DNA of 64,000 bases from Nicotiana tabacum. Taxonomy: Eukaryota; Streptophyta; Magnoliopsida; Solanales; Solanaceae. A program made the position numbers and the translations under genes. Positions 1 through 11,799 of the stretch are shown here, piece after piece. The stretch spans positions 191,879,948 through 191,943,947 of the forward strand of contig NC_134082.1 in assembly GCF_000715075.1 (NCBI RefSeq). The letters run 5' to 3'. Under the pieces are notes generated by a model. That model did not search any database. It was given only the letters and a program-made list of their open reading frames with translations, and was not told the DNA's origin. Every line of letters starts with the position of its first letter. Within the stretch, counting starts at the first letter, position 1.

Positions 1-6
1 CAATAG

Positions 7-972
7 ATGGCTTTCTATGACTACAATGGTGATGCTGGTGAGTGCCACTTGACTCCTTATTTCAGTGCCCTTTATGATTATAATGCTTTTCCAATTCAGT
101 CTTCAATATCATATTCTTACTATGGATATAGCAATTCAGAGCAAATTGAACAGAGTACTAATTACAATTACTACTACACTACTCAAATGCATCCACAATT
201 AAGTTACTCTGTTCACAATTCTACTGAGCCAAAACTTATCCACTATGAAAAGGCTGCTAATTCTTTGGAGACGCGATACATAATCTCTGATTCAACTAAA
301 GAACATGATGACACTCTGTTTGAAGAATATGATCCAACCCCTTATGGTGGTGGCTATGACATGGCTCAAACCTATGGCAAATCCCTTAGCCCCTCCAATA
401 AAATCTGTTATCCTCGATCGGTTCCTAAATCTAATGGACTTAAAGGATTCGAGTCTTTCGACTATGGATCAATTCCTTCACCCTATGTAAGCCACAATAA
501 TCAGCCAGAAGAACCTCAGGATCAAAGCAAAGAGATGGATGTCAAAGATGAGCGAATGCCTTTATCTGGTGTCAAAGAAAAACCCATTCTTGAGGATGAC
601 ATTCTTGAAAAACCAATAGTACCTCTTCAACAAGATAAAGATTTTGTTGCTGGAAATGGAACTATAGGGGAATATGGATATGATTATGGGAGGCAATTGC
701 AGCAAATTCCTTATGGTTCAGGCTTGGAATCTATGGATTTATGTGAAAGCCTATTTGGTTACTGGCCCTGCTTAGCCAAACAAAACCAAAGAAGAAACTT
801 GAACTATATAAACAGTTCTGAAGATAGCAGCAATGAACAATGGCAAAGTACTGCAGATTATCTTTTTGGGAATCCCTTTGGATATGGTGGTAATGAAAGA
901 TATGGGAATTCAGCTTATAGCAATCAAAATTACTACAATCAGCAACAACCTTATTTTATGAGTGATTGTTAA
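7..972 (+). CDS. At5g39570-like protein of unknown function
   Basis: A single open frame of 321 residues rich in Tyr, Ser, Asn and Gln, so probably largely disordered. Two blocks look conserved in a plant family typified by Arabidopsis At5g39570: an acidic block FEEYDPTPYGGGYDMAQTYG with a following CYPRS near residues 105-138, and a C-terminal LCESLFGYWPCL near residues 247-258. The stretch between them is acidic and Lys-rich. No signal peptide or membrane segment is visible. The start is preceded directly by TAG in frame; those bases (CAATAG) could also be a splice acceptor, so an upstream exon outside the window cannot be excluded. The family assignment is from memory of the motif; the molecular role is unknown. 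Confidence 0.75.
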   Translation: MAFYDYNGDAGECHLTPYFSALYDYNAFPIQSSISYSYYGYSNSEQIEQSTNYNYYYTTQMHPQLSYSVHNSTEPKLIHYEKAANSLETRYIISDSTKEHDDTLFEEYDPTPYGGGYDMAQTYGKSLSPSNKICYPRSVPKSNGLKGFESFDYGSIPSPYVSHNNQPEEPQDQSKEMDVKDERMPLSGVKEKPILEDDILEKPIVPLQQDKDFVAGNGTIGEYGYDYGRQLQQIPYGSGLESMDLCESLFGYWPCLAKQNQRRNLNYINSSEDSSNEQWQSTADYLFGNPFGYGGNERYGNSAYSNQNYYNQQQPYFMSDC

Positions 973-1475
973 GAAATACCTTATCCAATTTGTTCAAGAA
1001 TAATTGTAGCAAATGGCCACACTTCATTTGCAATTTAGTACTAGTTCCTTTGACAGTTCTGTGCTGTTTGAAACATAAGGCTGAAGTTAATGTGACTCAA
1101 GGGCTAGTTTACAAAAACAAAGTATCCAGTAATTTCCATTTTCCTCGCCCCCAGAGCATTTGTTCAGCGGTAATAATGCAGCACGTATGTGTTAGGTCAA
1201 GTGTTCGAACCCTGTATCAAACAGAGGCTGGTATTTAAGCCCACAGGATAATGAACAACACTTCATTCTCTCTCCAAATAATAAGATATTTTACAAATTG
1301 CTTTCTTGTGTGAATCTTGCTGTAATCTAGTCTCTGTAGTTTATTTATTAATTAATTAATTAATTTATTTTGTTATGCTGTTATTGTCATTTAGTTACTG
1401 TTTTATATCCTGATTGGCCAAGCTGGCCAATAGTGCTTTTTTTCTCGAGATCAATTTTTTTCCCCTAACTTTAGT
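973..1475. other. 3' flank of the At5g39570-like gene
   Basis: No gene seen. A short stretch near 1196-1212 contains GTTCGAACCC, which resembles a tRNA-type B box and could be a SINE remnant, but no matching A box is clear. A TTAA-rich tract lies near 1342-1368. Confidence 0.4.
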
Positions 1476-2104
1476 TGTTTGGCCAGGCTTCTCTGGGGGA
1501 AAGTACTTCTGGGAAGAAGCAGAAGTAGTTTCTGAGAAGCAGAAAAAAGTAACTTACTCCCAAAAGCAAAAGCAGAAGCAGTTTTGTTTTTTCTTCTTAC
1601 CTAAAATACCTTAACAAAATATAATATATACCAAAATAACCGTTAAACCTAATACTTAGGATATTAATGTATAAGTATTTCTTCTTATTTTTAGATAACT
1701 TTCTAATATAGAATGACTTTAGGGGTGAATGCTTTTGTATTTGTTGAATGAATTTTAATATATTTAATTTATATTAAAAGAATTAAATACTTTTTTATTT
1801 TATTTTCATTTTGTACTTAAATAAAATGAAAAGATTTAATTATTGCCTGTAATAACAAATTTTTGAGATTATTTATTTACTTATAATATTAACTATTAAG
1901 TAAAACTATTCATATCCTTATTCGTAATTTGTTACTTAAAAGCATTTTCTGAAAATCTTGGTCAAACACAAATTATTGCTCAGAAGTGCTTTTTAAAGTG
2001 ATTAGCCATATACAAATTATTTCTCTCCAAAATTATTTTTTTCAAAAAAACTTTTGAATTAAGCACTTATCAAAATAAGCTGATTTCTCCACGTTTGCCA
2101 AACA
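1476..2104. mobile_element. Non-autonomous DNA transposon (MITE-like)
   Basis: About 630 bp bounded by imperfect inverted ends, TGTTTGGCCA at the left (1476) and TTTGCCAAACA at the right (to 2104). The subterminal parts are rich in AGAAGCAGAAG / AAGTGCTTTT type words on the left that return inverted on the right (AAGCACTT, AAAAGCATTTTC). The interior is AT-rich and has no open frame. I recall this sequence type as a dispersed Solanaceae repeat; the superfamily is not settled here because no clear target duplication was found. Confidence 0.6.
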
Positions 2105-2423
2105 CGGTATTAGTTATCTTGGTCCAATTTTATTTATCTAGATATAAGGTACGTTTAACTAAAAGGAGATATTCCTTAGGTGAAACCTCTAAGCAGACAT
2201 GAGATTAACTAATTATGAGATATTAGCAGGACAAATAAAAAGCAAAAACATATAATAGTAGTTTAAATCTAGTGGTTGAGAGCTGGAGCTCATAAGCTCT
2301 TAAGCTCACATGAGCTTCACACAATTCCACTTTGGTGGACCTATGTGTAGGCTAACAATTTTTAAATAAAAAAAAAAATATCTAGCCATCTAGGAAAATA
2401 AAGTTGGCATAGATTCATAAAAG
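2105..2423. other. Intergenic, no gene
   Basis: AT-rich. It has a short palindromic cluster of AGCTC/GAGCT words near 2283-2315 (gagct...agctc...gagct) but nothing that looks coding or like a complete repeat. Confidence 0.4.
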
Positions 2424-2800
2424 CAACAATAACAAATTTAGTGTGATCCCACGTAATTTGTCTCTACTTTATGAAGCTAGAGAGATTATTTCCGATAGAC
2501 CTCGGCTCAAAAAAAAAATGAAAAAGAAGCAAAAATAACAAATAGTAACAACAGTAAAATAGGTGATATAAAGACAGAATAACCGAAGCAAATGAGCCAA
2601 TATATAGTAAAAGAAACTTACGGATAAGAAGATAAAAACATACAAGACTAATACTAATGTAACCGGCATGAAAAGGAGACACTCACGCATATATACTAAC
2701 CTTCTACCTTAATCCCCAACCTCCATACTCTCCTATCAAAAGTCATATCCTTAGTAAATTGAAGCTCCGCCATGTCTTGCCTAATCACCTCTTCCGAGAC
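2424..2800 (-). mobile_element. RTE-type LINE 3' end fragment
   Basis: On the minus strand this ends in a TTG-type tail (complement of caacaataacaa at 2424) preceded by the characteristic 3' sequence (GGTCTATCGGAAAT..., complement of ttccgatagacctcgg at 2489). Its upstream part matches the LINE copy at 13560-14199, including the complement of tcaaaagtcatatcctta against tcaagggtcatgtcctta there. Only the untranslated 3' end and the last few codons of the reverse transcriptase frame remain, decayed. Confidence 0.65.
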
Positions 2801-4252
2801 ACAGTTAGCATAGAAGAATTACTATTATTTATTGTCCTGCTACAGATTAAAAGAAAATTTAATCATGATTTGCCTGAAAATGCAATGATCAACCTTTCTC
2901 TTCTTTCAAACTCAACAGCTGTTAAACTTTCTTTTTTATTTATTTACTTTGACAAACTGTTGCATTTTCTTTGACATGTCCTCTTTGTCTTCCTTTGATA
3001 ATAGCATGGTTTGCTGACTTGCTGATTGTACTACCACTTAACGTTCTTAGGAAAAAGATTTTAGGGGAAATTTAATGGAATAACTAATTTTGTATTATGA
3101 AGCAATTATTATTTCTGAAAAATATAAATGAACGATAATAATTTACCAAGATTTTTTTTCTTCACACAGTCATTGATTTAATAGAAGTGGGCATATTTTT
3201 CATGATTCAATATTCTTTGAACGTAAGCTCTTCAACAACCTTATTGGAGACGAAGGGATATAAGGTTCTAAATAAAACCATAGCGAATATAAATATATTG
3301 TAACAAGTTTAGAGGTTTGGAAAAGTTAGAGCAATGTCACAAGGATGAAACATTAAGAATAGCTAATTATATTTTTTTATTAATAAAGAATGGAATGAGT
3401 GGAAAGGAAAGTCAGGTTTAAGACAAGCACAAGACATTCCAATCACTACATGCACGAAAAATAATTCGGCGAGGCATAAAAAGTCATAAAGAGAAAGAAA
3501 GTGGTTGCCTAGAATATCATTACGAATCATATCTTTTATTAATTAAGATTACTAGCCCCTTGAAAAAGCTATTTTTTATACCATGGCATTTTTTCTCTGT
3601 CCCATGCTTTGTCTTAATGCCCGCGATTTTGGGTACTTTGTGGCAAAAAAATTTACCCCTTAATACCCCTCCCACGACCTTGACCGTCTATGAATTTGTC
3701 TTCTATTTTATTTTATTTGTTATAATAAATAATCGCAAATAAGTATTTGGTTCTTTACAAATTTGATGCCAATAAATATGCAAATCTATGCCGACAGTTT
3801 ACACAATTTTATACAAATAACATGTATTACTCATGTAAGGTTGATTCAGAGTGAAATTTGAACATTTTTCAAGTGAATTAACTTCAATACGGATTTAGTT
3901 TTCTTATTCATTTTTAATACTTTAGAGAGAATATATAATAATAAGAATAAATGAGGAGAAAGATTCAAAGTAGGTGGAACCTCGTAGTTTCCGTCAAAAG
4001 AGATTTTGATGAAAATAACAGATAGCAGTTCTAAGTTGTAATTTATGCAATTCTACTTGTGCCCGTGGCAGCTGCAACTGCTTCTTTCTGGCATGATTGG
4101 CTATCACACCATGTATTACTAACCTTTAACCCTAAGACAATTGTCTGGTGTCGCCTATACTTCTTATTTTAGTATGTACCTTTTCTGCCCTTTTCATGTC
4201 AGCCATCTAAGAATTGGATTTGAGTGTAATTGGGTATAATTACACAGTTTAG
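2801..4252. other. AT-rich intergenic DNA
   Basis: No gene, RNA or clear repeat recognised. Short open frames here are low-complexity and lack plausible splice context. Confidence 0.4.
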
Positions 4253-5413
4253 TATGTTTATTTGGCCAAGTAATTACTTGGTCAGTATAAAATTGGGTGT
4301 AATTGGAGGGGTGTAATTACACTCTCCAATTCTCAAGGGGGACTTGAGAATTGATGGTAATTACAAGGTTGAATTTTAGTTTCTTTCCCTTTTATTTTAA
4401 TTTTAATTTTTTTTCTCTATAACTTTTTATTTATATTTTTAAAATTTTTAAATTTTATTTTTACTTTTAATTTTTTGTTTTAAATTTTAAAATATATTTT
4501 CTTTGTGCATTATTTATATTTTATTTCTCTACCTTTACTTCTTGTGATCCTATGAAATTGCTTATATTTTATTTATTTTATTATTCTATTTTTTGAAATT
4601 ACACCTCCTAATATTAGAAATAATGAGTCATTAACAAACTTGGATAATGAGTGATGCAATTAAAGTGAAATTTCGTTATTGAATGTGGTTATAAACTTAA
4701 TATATTTCCTAATCTTAAGTTGTAGTGGAACTTACTATTATTATGTTGGAATTTGACATATGTTAAACTATTTTTTGTATTTTAAAATTATATTATATTC
4801 ATGGTTCCAATTTACTTGTTTTAGTAGTATTGGCTCATATTGCATGTTGCTCATTTTTTAGTTAGAATTGATAGATTAATTTTGTCAAACATCTGAATAA
4901 TGTTATGACATTATATTTATAAATATTAATTTAATTTATCAAAAATGAATTCCATGTTATTTTACAAAACGTATGTTTTTAGTTCTTGTAAGTATCTAAA
5001 TTAAATATTATTAGTTTTGTAAGTACCTAAATTAAATATTATTTATTTAGAATATATATAATAATTATTTTTACAATATTAGTTATAAATATATGATTAC
5101 TAATTAATGTATATTCACGAAAAATATACATCTTAAATACCAAATATAATATCATTTATACTTACAAAAATTTGTAGGCATATATTTATTGTATTAACTT
5201 TTAAGTTTTGATAATTACTCCATTTAAAATTTTATCTAACTGTGTTATTACACTAGTGCAACCAAACAATAAACTTGTAATTACACTGTAATTACACTAT
5301 GACAAACAAACATGTAATCATAATTACACAACTATGTAATTACTAGGTCATGTAATTACTACCCTAATAATTACACCAATTCCAATTAGCTGGTAGCTTC
5401 CCAAACAAACCCA
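4253..5413. mobile_element. hAT-like non-autonomous element
   Basis: About 1.16 kb. The left end tatgtttatttggcc and right end ccaaacaaaccca form an imperfect 13-bp terminal inverted repeat. Both subterminal regions are packed with TAATTAC / GTAATTA words (4310-4370 and 5270-5370), an arrangement typical of transposase-binding repeats. The interior is very AT-rich and non-coding. A shorter deleted relative lies at 27358-27634. No exact target duplication was identified, so the superfamily (hAT suggested) is inference. Confidence 0.55.
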
Positions 5414-6175
5414 TATTATGCCCTCTTGTCATGGCCCCATCTCATTTTTTTTTAACCCTTTTCACTAATTAAATGGTTACCCCACTTGAGTTATTGACCA
5501 AAATGACCATAGCCGCCACCTCAGAAGATTGTGAATTCTGATTTAGTACTTCATACTTATATTCTTTTGCCTTGAATACATCATACATGACTGCTTTGAA
5601 AGCTGAAGAACATTAAAATGGTGGACAGAAAATTATCCCAAAAATGGTATGACACAAGTTGAGAGATTTATTGAACCTTTTTTAGATTAAATGAGATCCT
5701 ATTATACTGGATCTTTAACTTTTTACTTGCTTAAACGGGTTGATGAGGAATTCCTTATTTTTGTATTAGATTATTTCGATACTTACAAATAGCACGCAAT
5801 TGTCCATTTGTGAATGTATGCATTGTAACAATAACATTGATAATGAATCTCAGTTGTCTATTTATCAATGCATTAAAAAAATGTATAGACAAAACCTCTC
5901 GAAGTTCAAATTATCCTAGTAAGTATATGTTGCTAACAAATGCCCAAATCATAGTGACCAAGAAGGTACTTTGGGAAATGATTGAATTTATATTCTTTTA
6001 TAAAATACAACACCACATTTATAGGGACAACATCTTGAATTATTAAAAAGGGTAATATGGTAAATTAGTCAGACATAATTGAGGATATGGCCCACCTTCT
6101 CACACCATAAACCTTGTTAAAATCGACCCTTTTTTCTTCCTTCCTTTGAACCATTTTTACACCACTAGCTAATCC
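5414..6175. other. Upstream region of the DUF538 gene
   Basis: No gene. It presumably contains the promoter of the gene starting at 6176, with a pyrimidine-rich leader just before the start codon (6127-6148). No convincing TATA box at the right distance was found. Confidence 0.4.
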
Positions 6176-7084
6176 ATGGCCAACCTTCACAGCCTCCTCA
6201 AGATATATACACTTTTTCTATCCATTTTTCTCTTCTCTTTCACCATTTCCTCAGCTTCAATCCATGATCTTCTCAGAAGCAGGGGCCTCCCAGCTGGGCT
6301 ATTCCCAAAGAATGCTGTAAAATCATATGATCTTGATCAACATGGTCATCTTCAAGTCTACTTAGACAGTCCTTGTGTTGCAAAATTTGAGACAAGGGTG
6401 TTCTTTGACAGTGTTGTGAGAGCTAACCTTAGCTATGGTGGATTAATTGGAGTGGAAGGTCTTTCTCAAGAAGAGCTGTTTCTTTGGTTGCCAGTGAAAG
6501 ATATCATAGTTTATGATCCTTCTTCTGGTTTGATCTTGTTTGACATTGGTTTGGCTCATAAACAAATGTCCCTTTCTCTCTTTGAAGAGCCTCCTATTTG
6601 TAGTCCTCAAGGTACCCTCTTTAATTTCTTTCATTCTTTATATAACGTTGTCAAAAATTCATTAATTCTTGATTCATTAGTTTGTCTTCTCTGATCTCCT
6701 TTTATCACAACTACTAGTTATTGTTTTTCAAGAACTTGTTTTTACCTTCTATTATGTTTGGCTATATAAGTGGTCGGAGCATCCAGAATTTAAATTTGAC
6801 GAGTTTAATGTTTATGTTACCACCACTGAATTCACTGCATATGTTCCGTTCAGTTGAATCCCTCGGAACTACGCAACATCCGCCTCTGGAGTGGTGCTAA
6901 TATAATTGGATCTGAAATTTGTTTGTTCTGAACCTAATAGAAGATGCAAAATATGTGTTCTTTCTAACATCTAAGCTTAAATTTCATTGCAGGAAATGCA
7001 GGTGTGTTAATGAAGAAGGAAGGAAGGAAAGAGACTGGATTTCAGATTGAAAGATATAAAGATCTTCCAGTCAGTGGAATCTGA
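6176..7084 (+). CDS. DUF538 family secreted protein (2 exons)
   Basis: Exon 1 is 6176-6611 and exon 2 is 6993-7084, joined through a GT-AG intron (CAAG/GTACCC ... TTGCAG/GA) in phase 1, giving 175 residues. The N-terminus has a hydrophobic signal peptide of about 27 residues, then the DUF538 fold: DLLRSRGLPAGLFPKNAV near residue 30, a central beta-rich part with LSYGGLIGVEGLSQEELFLW, and VKDIIVYDPSSGLILFDIG. Length and one late intron fit the family. DUF538 proteins are small plant proteins with a bactericidal permeability-increasing-like fold and poorly known roles; secretion or endomembrane location is inferred from the signal peptide. Reading on through the intron would give a stop after 27 foreign residues, so the spliced form is preferred. 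Confidence 0.88.
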
Positions 7085-9336
7085 TATGCTTCCAGTTTTG
7101 GTTCTGTTTTTTAAATTTTGGCTTTGGCTTTGTCTCAATTTGAGGATGGTTGAAGACTTGAAGCTTGATAAAGATAAAGTGCATTGAGGTTCTCATTTAG
7201 GTGCTTGTAGGGTTGTATAAAGTGGAAACTAACAGTATAAAGTTTTGGAATGAAACTGAGAATTTTGAAATCTTCATTTTAAATAATACTTGCCTGTTGA
7301 AATTGATATATCATGAGTCATGAAATACCCAAAGCAGAAATATATCGTGTGAGCATATATGGTATACTTCTGTCCTAAAATATTCACTTCCAATTCAAAT
7401 CATTGCCTGCGTTGGCTGCTACAACCATTAAATCCTGGCCTATCTGACTCAAAATGAAGACAAATATAACATGAATAATTAAGGTAATGACATTTATGAC
7501 AGTTAATTTCGAGAATGACCAGACTTCAAATAAATTTGGTCATAGTCAAATGGAGTATAAAATAACACATGTGATAGGGGCGGATATAGCTTTTGGCGGC
7601 CGGAGAAGGTACGCCAGCCAATTGCATATTTTCATTATACTAGAACTGTGTGCATATATGGTTGAAAATCCGAAAAGACTATATTTGATCATGTCATAAA
7701 TATTCTCCTCCCTTTTCAGTGCCTATGACAGGAGTCCGGTTAAACAACATATTTTTCTGAGTTTTTAGGTATTTTTAAAATAAATTTTACATATTTTAAA
7801 ATTATATAATAGTATTATAAATCACAATAACTAATTAAAATATAATAAAGTTTAAAAAAAATGTGATCAAGGAAAACTTGCTTTACATGATAGTGTCACA
7901 GTATGCAGAGGAAGTGACTAAATTGATACATGGTCCAAGCTATGGTCAAAGATAGAAATACAATTTATCTCTCTATAACAATACTTCACTATAAAAACCA
8001 AGTTTTTCCGGAACCAACTATGTTTTATATAACAAAATTTTACTATAACATTAAAAACTATTCGGAACAAACAATAAAAGAGTTCTGTTATAGAACTGTA
8101 AATCATGTTAATTATGTTGTAACTCATTGTTATTGTGCATATGTAGAATTACCCGTGAGTTAGACATAACTTGTAGCTAGGTAGGGTCACACTAATGTTT
8201 AGGGCACTGGAAGAAGAAATGAAAGAAAATCTGTAGCACCATTTTAATGTGTATCCATTTCTGCAGCAACATGCATGATGAGGTTTATTTGCATTGCTGT
8301 AATTGCATGACCTATTATATCAATTATGAGGGGCAATGTGGGCCACAGAAATAATTTGTAATCTTTAAGCTTGAAAAGACCAGGGTGGCCTGTAGATCCA
8401 TGTGTTAATAGTATCAATTTTAGACTTTATACTAAACTTTTGCTGACCAGCTACTAGCATTGGGTCCACAGGTTTGGTCAGATTATTAATTTTGATTGAA
8501 TAAGAAAAAATGTTAAGGAAGATAGTAATTATCATAATGGATTTCAAGTTGATTATTAAGCTTCTTGAAGAAAAAAGAGAGATCCTCCTAAATCAGATTT
8601 ATGCTATTGATTTATGAAAGGAGACAATGAAAATGATATAGGTGGTTAGAATAGCGTCAAGTTTGTTGTGCAATCTTTTTTCATCTTCCTATCTTTGTCC
8701 TCTATATCTACAAATATACAATTTCCATTATTGTAGTTTTGGATCTTGTGTAAAATGACTTTGTCTAGAGCTGAAGCTTTGCTGGTTAAGACTATTTTGT
8801 TTTTTTATTCGCATTATTGAACTTTAATTTGGATCTTATGTCTCTACGGTTTCCAATATTGAAGTCTTGGATCTTATGTAAAATGCCTTTTAGAGATGAA
8901 TCCTTCGCAAATCAAGGACTCTTTTGTTTTGTTATTTTTTCATTTCACAAAATAAAAAAGTTCGGGTTAAATTTCATAGACAGTCATTCAATTCTATATT
9001 TATTGCATCAAAGTCATAAAACTAAATTTGTTCCATAAATACGAGTAAGAAGTAGAATTCACGAGAGCCATAGGTTCCCCTCATCTTGGCACTTGGGCTT
9101 AGGCATGTGGCTTGATGGAAAAAATTTGGTCATAGACAAATATAACCTTTGTTAAAATATCTTCAACAGTTTTACCAAACTAAAATACTATTAGCTAGAT
9201 ATATGTAATTAGATTAGATTACTTAGCCATCTAAAATAAGCAAAAGCTTGTCATATATGTGAGTAACTTAACATTGAACCCTGTAAATGTCTGAATTGGA
9301 AACCAAAAGGAGGAACAAAATCAGAATGGTATGTCT
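7085..9336. other. Intergenic DNA with degenerate repeats
   Basis: No gene seen. Near 7950-8130 the sequence is a run of CTATAACAA / ACTATAAAAACCAAGTTTTTCCGGAACCAA-like words that I recall as a common Solanaceae dispersed repeat, here degenerate. The rest is AT-rich. Confidence 0.4.
7950..8130. repeat. Degenerate CTATAACA-rich dispersed repeat
   Basis: The words ctctataacaatacttcac, caagtttttccggaacc and ctataacattaaaaac occur in succession. The pattern suggests an old MITE-like repeat, but ends and target duplication are not evident. Confidence 0.3.
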
Positions 9337-9636
9337 CAGCCCTGAGTATGTTCAGTTCTTCTTCGTGTGACTCGAATATAACAAAAAATGGAAGCAATAA
9401 GGGCAATGGCAAAGCCTTCCAAGGATCAAGTCTCCACCGGCCATGGACTTGTCAAAAGAGTGATGAGTCCTTATATGTATGATTGTCGAAGCCTGATCAC
9501 CTTTTCCTCCCTCAAACGGCGCAGGAATTGGGGCTAATATCAAGGTGTCTAATCTACTAAGCGCGTAAGCATTTAGCATAAGCAAGACCAACTGAGCTAA
9601 AACTAGGCAAATGTGGAGAAACCTGAGCCTAGCCAT
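9337..9636 (-). pseudogene. Small single-pass membrane protein, frameshifted
   Basis: The minus-strand frame from 9636 begins with a hydrophobic signal segment (MARLRFLHICLVLAQLVLLM, residues 1-20), then APIPAPFEGGKGDQAST and HHSFDKSMAGGDLIL. From residue about 73 the frame loses its character (Cys/His-rich, ends 9352). Reading one base out of phase after the CCTTGGAAGG at about 9418-9426 instead gives a hydrophobic helix (FAIALIASIFCYI) followed by a basic RVTRRR stop-transfer and a stop at 9337-9339, which is the arrangement I recall for an uncharacterised plant family. A one-base insertion is the simplest account. It may be a pseudogene, an allele, or a sequencing error. No function is known. 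Confidence 0.55.
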
Positions 9637-10466
9637 AGGAAATATGAAGCTTGGACGTAGGAGATTTTGCCAAGTCCTAGTTGTGCAAGTATTGAATCCT
9701 ATTAATAGAGGAAGACAGACTGAGAGAGTCTCTTTCGTGTTAATATTATAAAAAGGGTAGGTACACTTTCCATGGTCTTAAATTTTGAAAATTTGACGTC
9801 CAATTTGGTTTTCCAAATGGTCTTTGTTGGATTCTTGACCTGTTTGGGGATGATTTTAACAAGGGCAGGTTATGTTTGAGGCAGGTTTGTTTTTTGAGAA
9901 CGACACTGGTCAGAGAACAGAGAAGAAAATAAGACAGACAGTGTTCACACGTCTAATATTGGTGTCTGTTCAATATTTTATTCCAACCAAGAGCATACTT
10001 CACTGGTCTTATTTAACTGTTTCTTGAGCTGGAAGTGACCAAAAATACTAAACATATTTTCATATCTAGAAGCCAAAAAATGTGAAGTCTGGATCCCACC
10101 ATGGAATATTCAAGTCAAAAGCATATTATATTCAAAGTTGAATTAAGTCAAACTTGACTGCACGAAAAGCTATAGACTTAAGATAGAAGAAAGTGATTAG
10201 AAACATATGATATGTTGCTTCAGCAATATTTGGATGAAAAATAAAAGAGTTCACACAAGCTCTTTTCAGACAATTTGGATACAATGGATTTTCATCTTTT
10301 AATGATGGAAAACATGATTAAATCCTTTTGACATTCATAACCAAAAGTTAAAGGTACTCTGGCATTTCTCCAAAAAATCTAATTCCTATTAGAATATATG
10401 GTAAAAGAGCACTCAAATGAGACTAATATTACTAATAATAAGGAACTTATGCTGCTGCTAGTTTCT
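9637..10466. other. Intergenic DNA
   Basis: Nothing recognised. It includes the 5' flank of the minus-strand membrane-protein gene and the 3' flank of the bHLH gene. Confidence 0.4.
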
Positions 10467-11512
10467 CTAGATGCCGCGGATGATTTCCAGCAAGATCTCT
10501 CTGATTTGATGAGCATCAATTAGTCCTCCGCGAACCACCTGAAATACATAGAAAGATAAACAAATTGGTTATGTTCTTATATTGCAGGACACAGAGTACA
10601 AAATATTAAGCAGGATATCTTTTCTGTGCTATTACAAAATCTTGATATCCTTAGGTAATGGTTGTAAATTGCTACTAAGAATCTTACTTTTTAAACAATA
10701 TGATATGTTTGCTTACCTCCACAGATGAAGTAACAAGAAAAGCTCCTTTAGATGCAGTGACACTGGTGTCATTGAGATCAAATCCAAGAACATTCATTGC
10801 CTCCATCAGTTTAGTAAATCCACCTCTTTTCTTCTGGCAGACTATCTTCATCCAAAGCTTATTTGTACCAATGTGAGCCACTTGAACTTCAGGCTGTTTT
10901 ATGAAAAAAATAATGTGTTTAAATGTCTGGTACTAGTAGATTAGGAAATTAAAGTTAAACTGAAGAATTAAAGATTGTAACTTTGGTTTATAAATAAAGT
11001 TGCCTACCTCTATGCCCCAGTTAGCCATCTCCTCAGCAGTATCAAGAATCTCTTCACTTTTTCTCTCCAATTCCTCTCCATGAGTTGCCTCCATTTCTAA
11101 AAGCTGCTCACTTAGGTTGTTTACATTCGTTTGTAGCTCCCTAATGTAAGTGATGGCATCAGTAATTATGGTTTCTTTTGTCATCTGAAATCAGAAAAGA
11201 ATTTAAGATTTTAGAAAATGGTTTAGATACATTCTTTAAAAAAATGTCACTGGGATTTATATATTAGAATGAAGGGTTTTGATTCATTGCATTTGTAATG
11301 TTTGGGACCAAAGAGCGCAATTCAAGAAGCCTTTCACTAAGTTTTTGACGCCGCCTCCTCTCAGCATCAAGGTTCTTGGATTTGTATTCTCTAACTTCTC
11401 CCTCAATTTGCTTCCTTTTATCCATTTTCCCTCCTATTTTACTTCCTTCAGATATGTTTGAATCATCAAATGGAGTGTTAGGGAATTCCATTTTATCACA
11501 CTTAATTATCAT
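10467..11512 (-). CDS. DYT1: bHLH transcription factor, DYT1 / Ms10-35-like
   Basis: Four exons on the minus strand: 11512-11291 (or from the second Met at 11491), 11184-11008, 10893-10717 and 10538-10467, all phase 0, giving 208-215 residues; Arabidopsis DYT1 is about 207. Exon 1 ends in the basic region and helix 1 (KNLDAERRRRQKLSERLLEL, then RSLVPNITN); exon 2 has the loop and helix 2 (MTKETIITDAITYIRELQ) and an acidic heptad stretch; exons 3-4 encode an ACT-like C-terminal domain (VAHIGTNKLWMKIV, GGFTKLMEAMNVLGFD, VTASKGAFLV). The conserved His/Glu/Arg DNA-contact pattern is partly altered (DAERRRR), as in DYT1. DYT1 is a nuclear regulator of tapetum development and male fertility; tomato Ms10-35 is its homologue. 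Intron 1 (11185-11290) starts with GC rather than GT. Introns 2 and 3 are GT-AG. Confidence 0.85.
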
Positions 11513-11671
11513 TTAATGCAAGTCAAAAAGAGAATTGATCCAGTATGTTAAAATGGATTCCTAAAATTAGAAAGGAAATCTAAAGAGGGAGAGCAGGTGC
11601 TAATGATTAATCTTGAGTGCAGCACAAAAAAGAGGCACTGCACTGGTTTTTGTTGAAGGCAGGCAATAGGT

Positions 11672-11679
11672 TTATATAG
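11672..11679 (-). promoter_or_regulatory. TATA box of the DYT1-like gene
   Basis: Minus-strand TATATAAA about 160-180 nt upstream of the start codon, implying a transcription start near 11645 and a leader of about 130-150 nt. No other TATA-like site lies closer. Confidence 0.55.
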
Positions 11680-11799
11680 GTGCTCCTCACAACAGAAACA
11701 TTTCTTGGTGGTGGGAATCTTCTTGTTGCAGTTTGTTGGGCATTTCCTAATTGATCATAATGTACTTGGGGTGTTTTGAAAGGACTCATTTTTGGCATG

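Noticed and set aside
1190..1240. Possible tRNA gene or SINE
   Set aside because: Only a B-box-like GTTCGAACCC is seen; no A box, acceptor stem or repeat ends.
2464..2690. Two overlapping minus-strand frames, Phe/Leu-rich
   Set aside because: They fall in the A-rich 3' part of a LINE fragment and reflect its composition.
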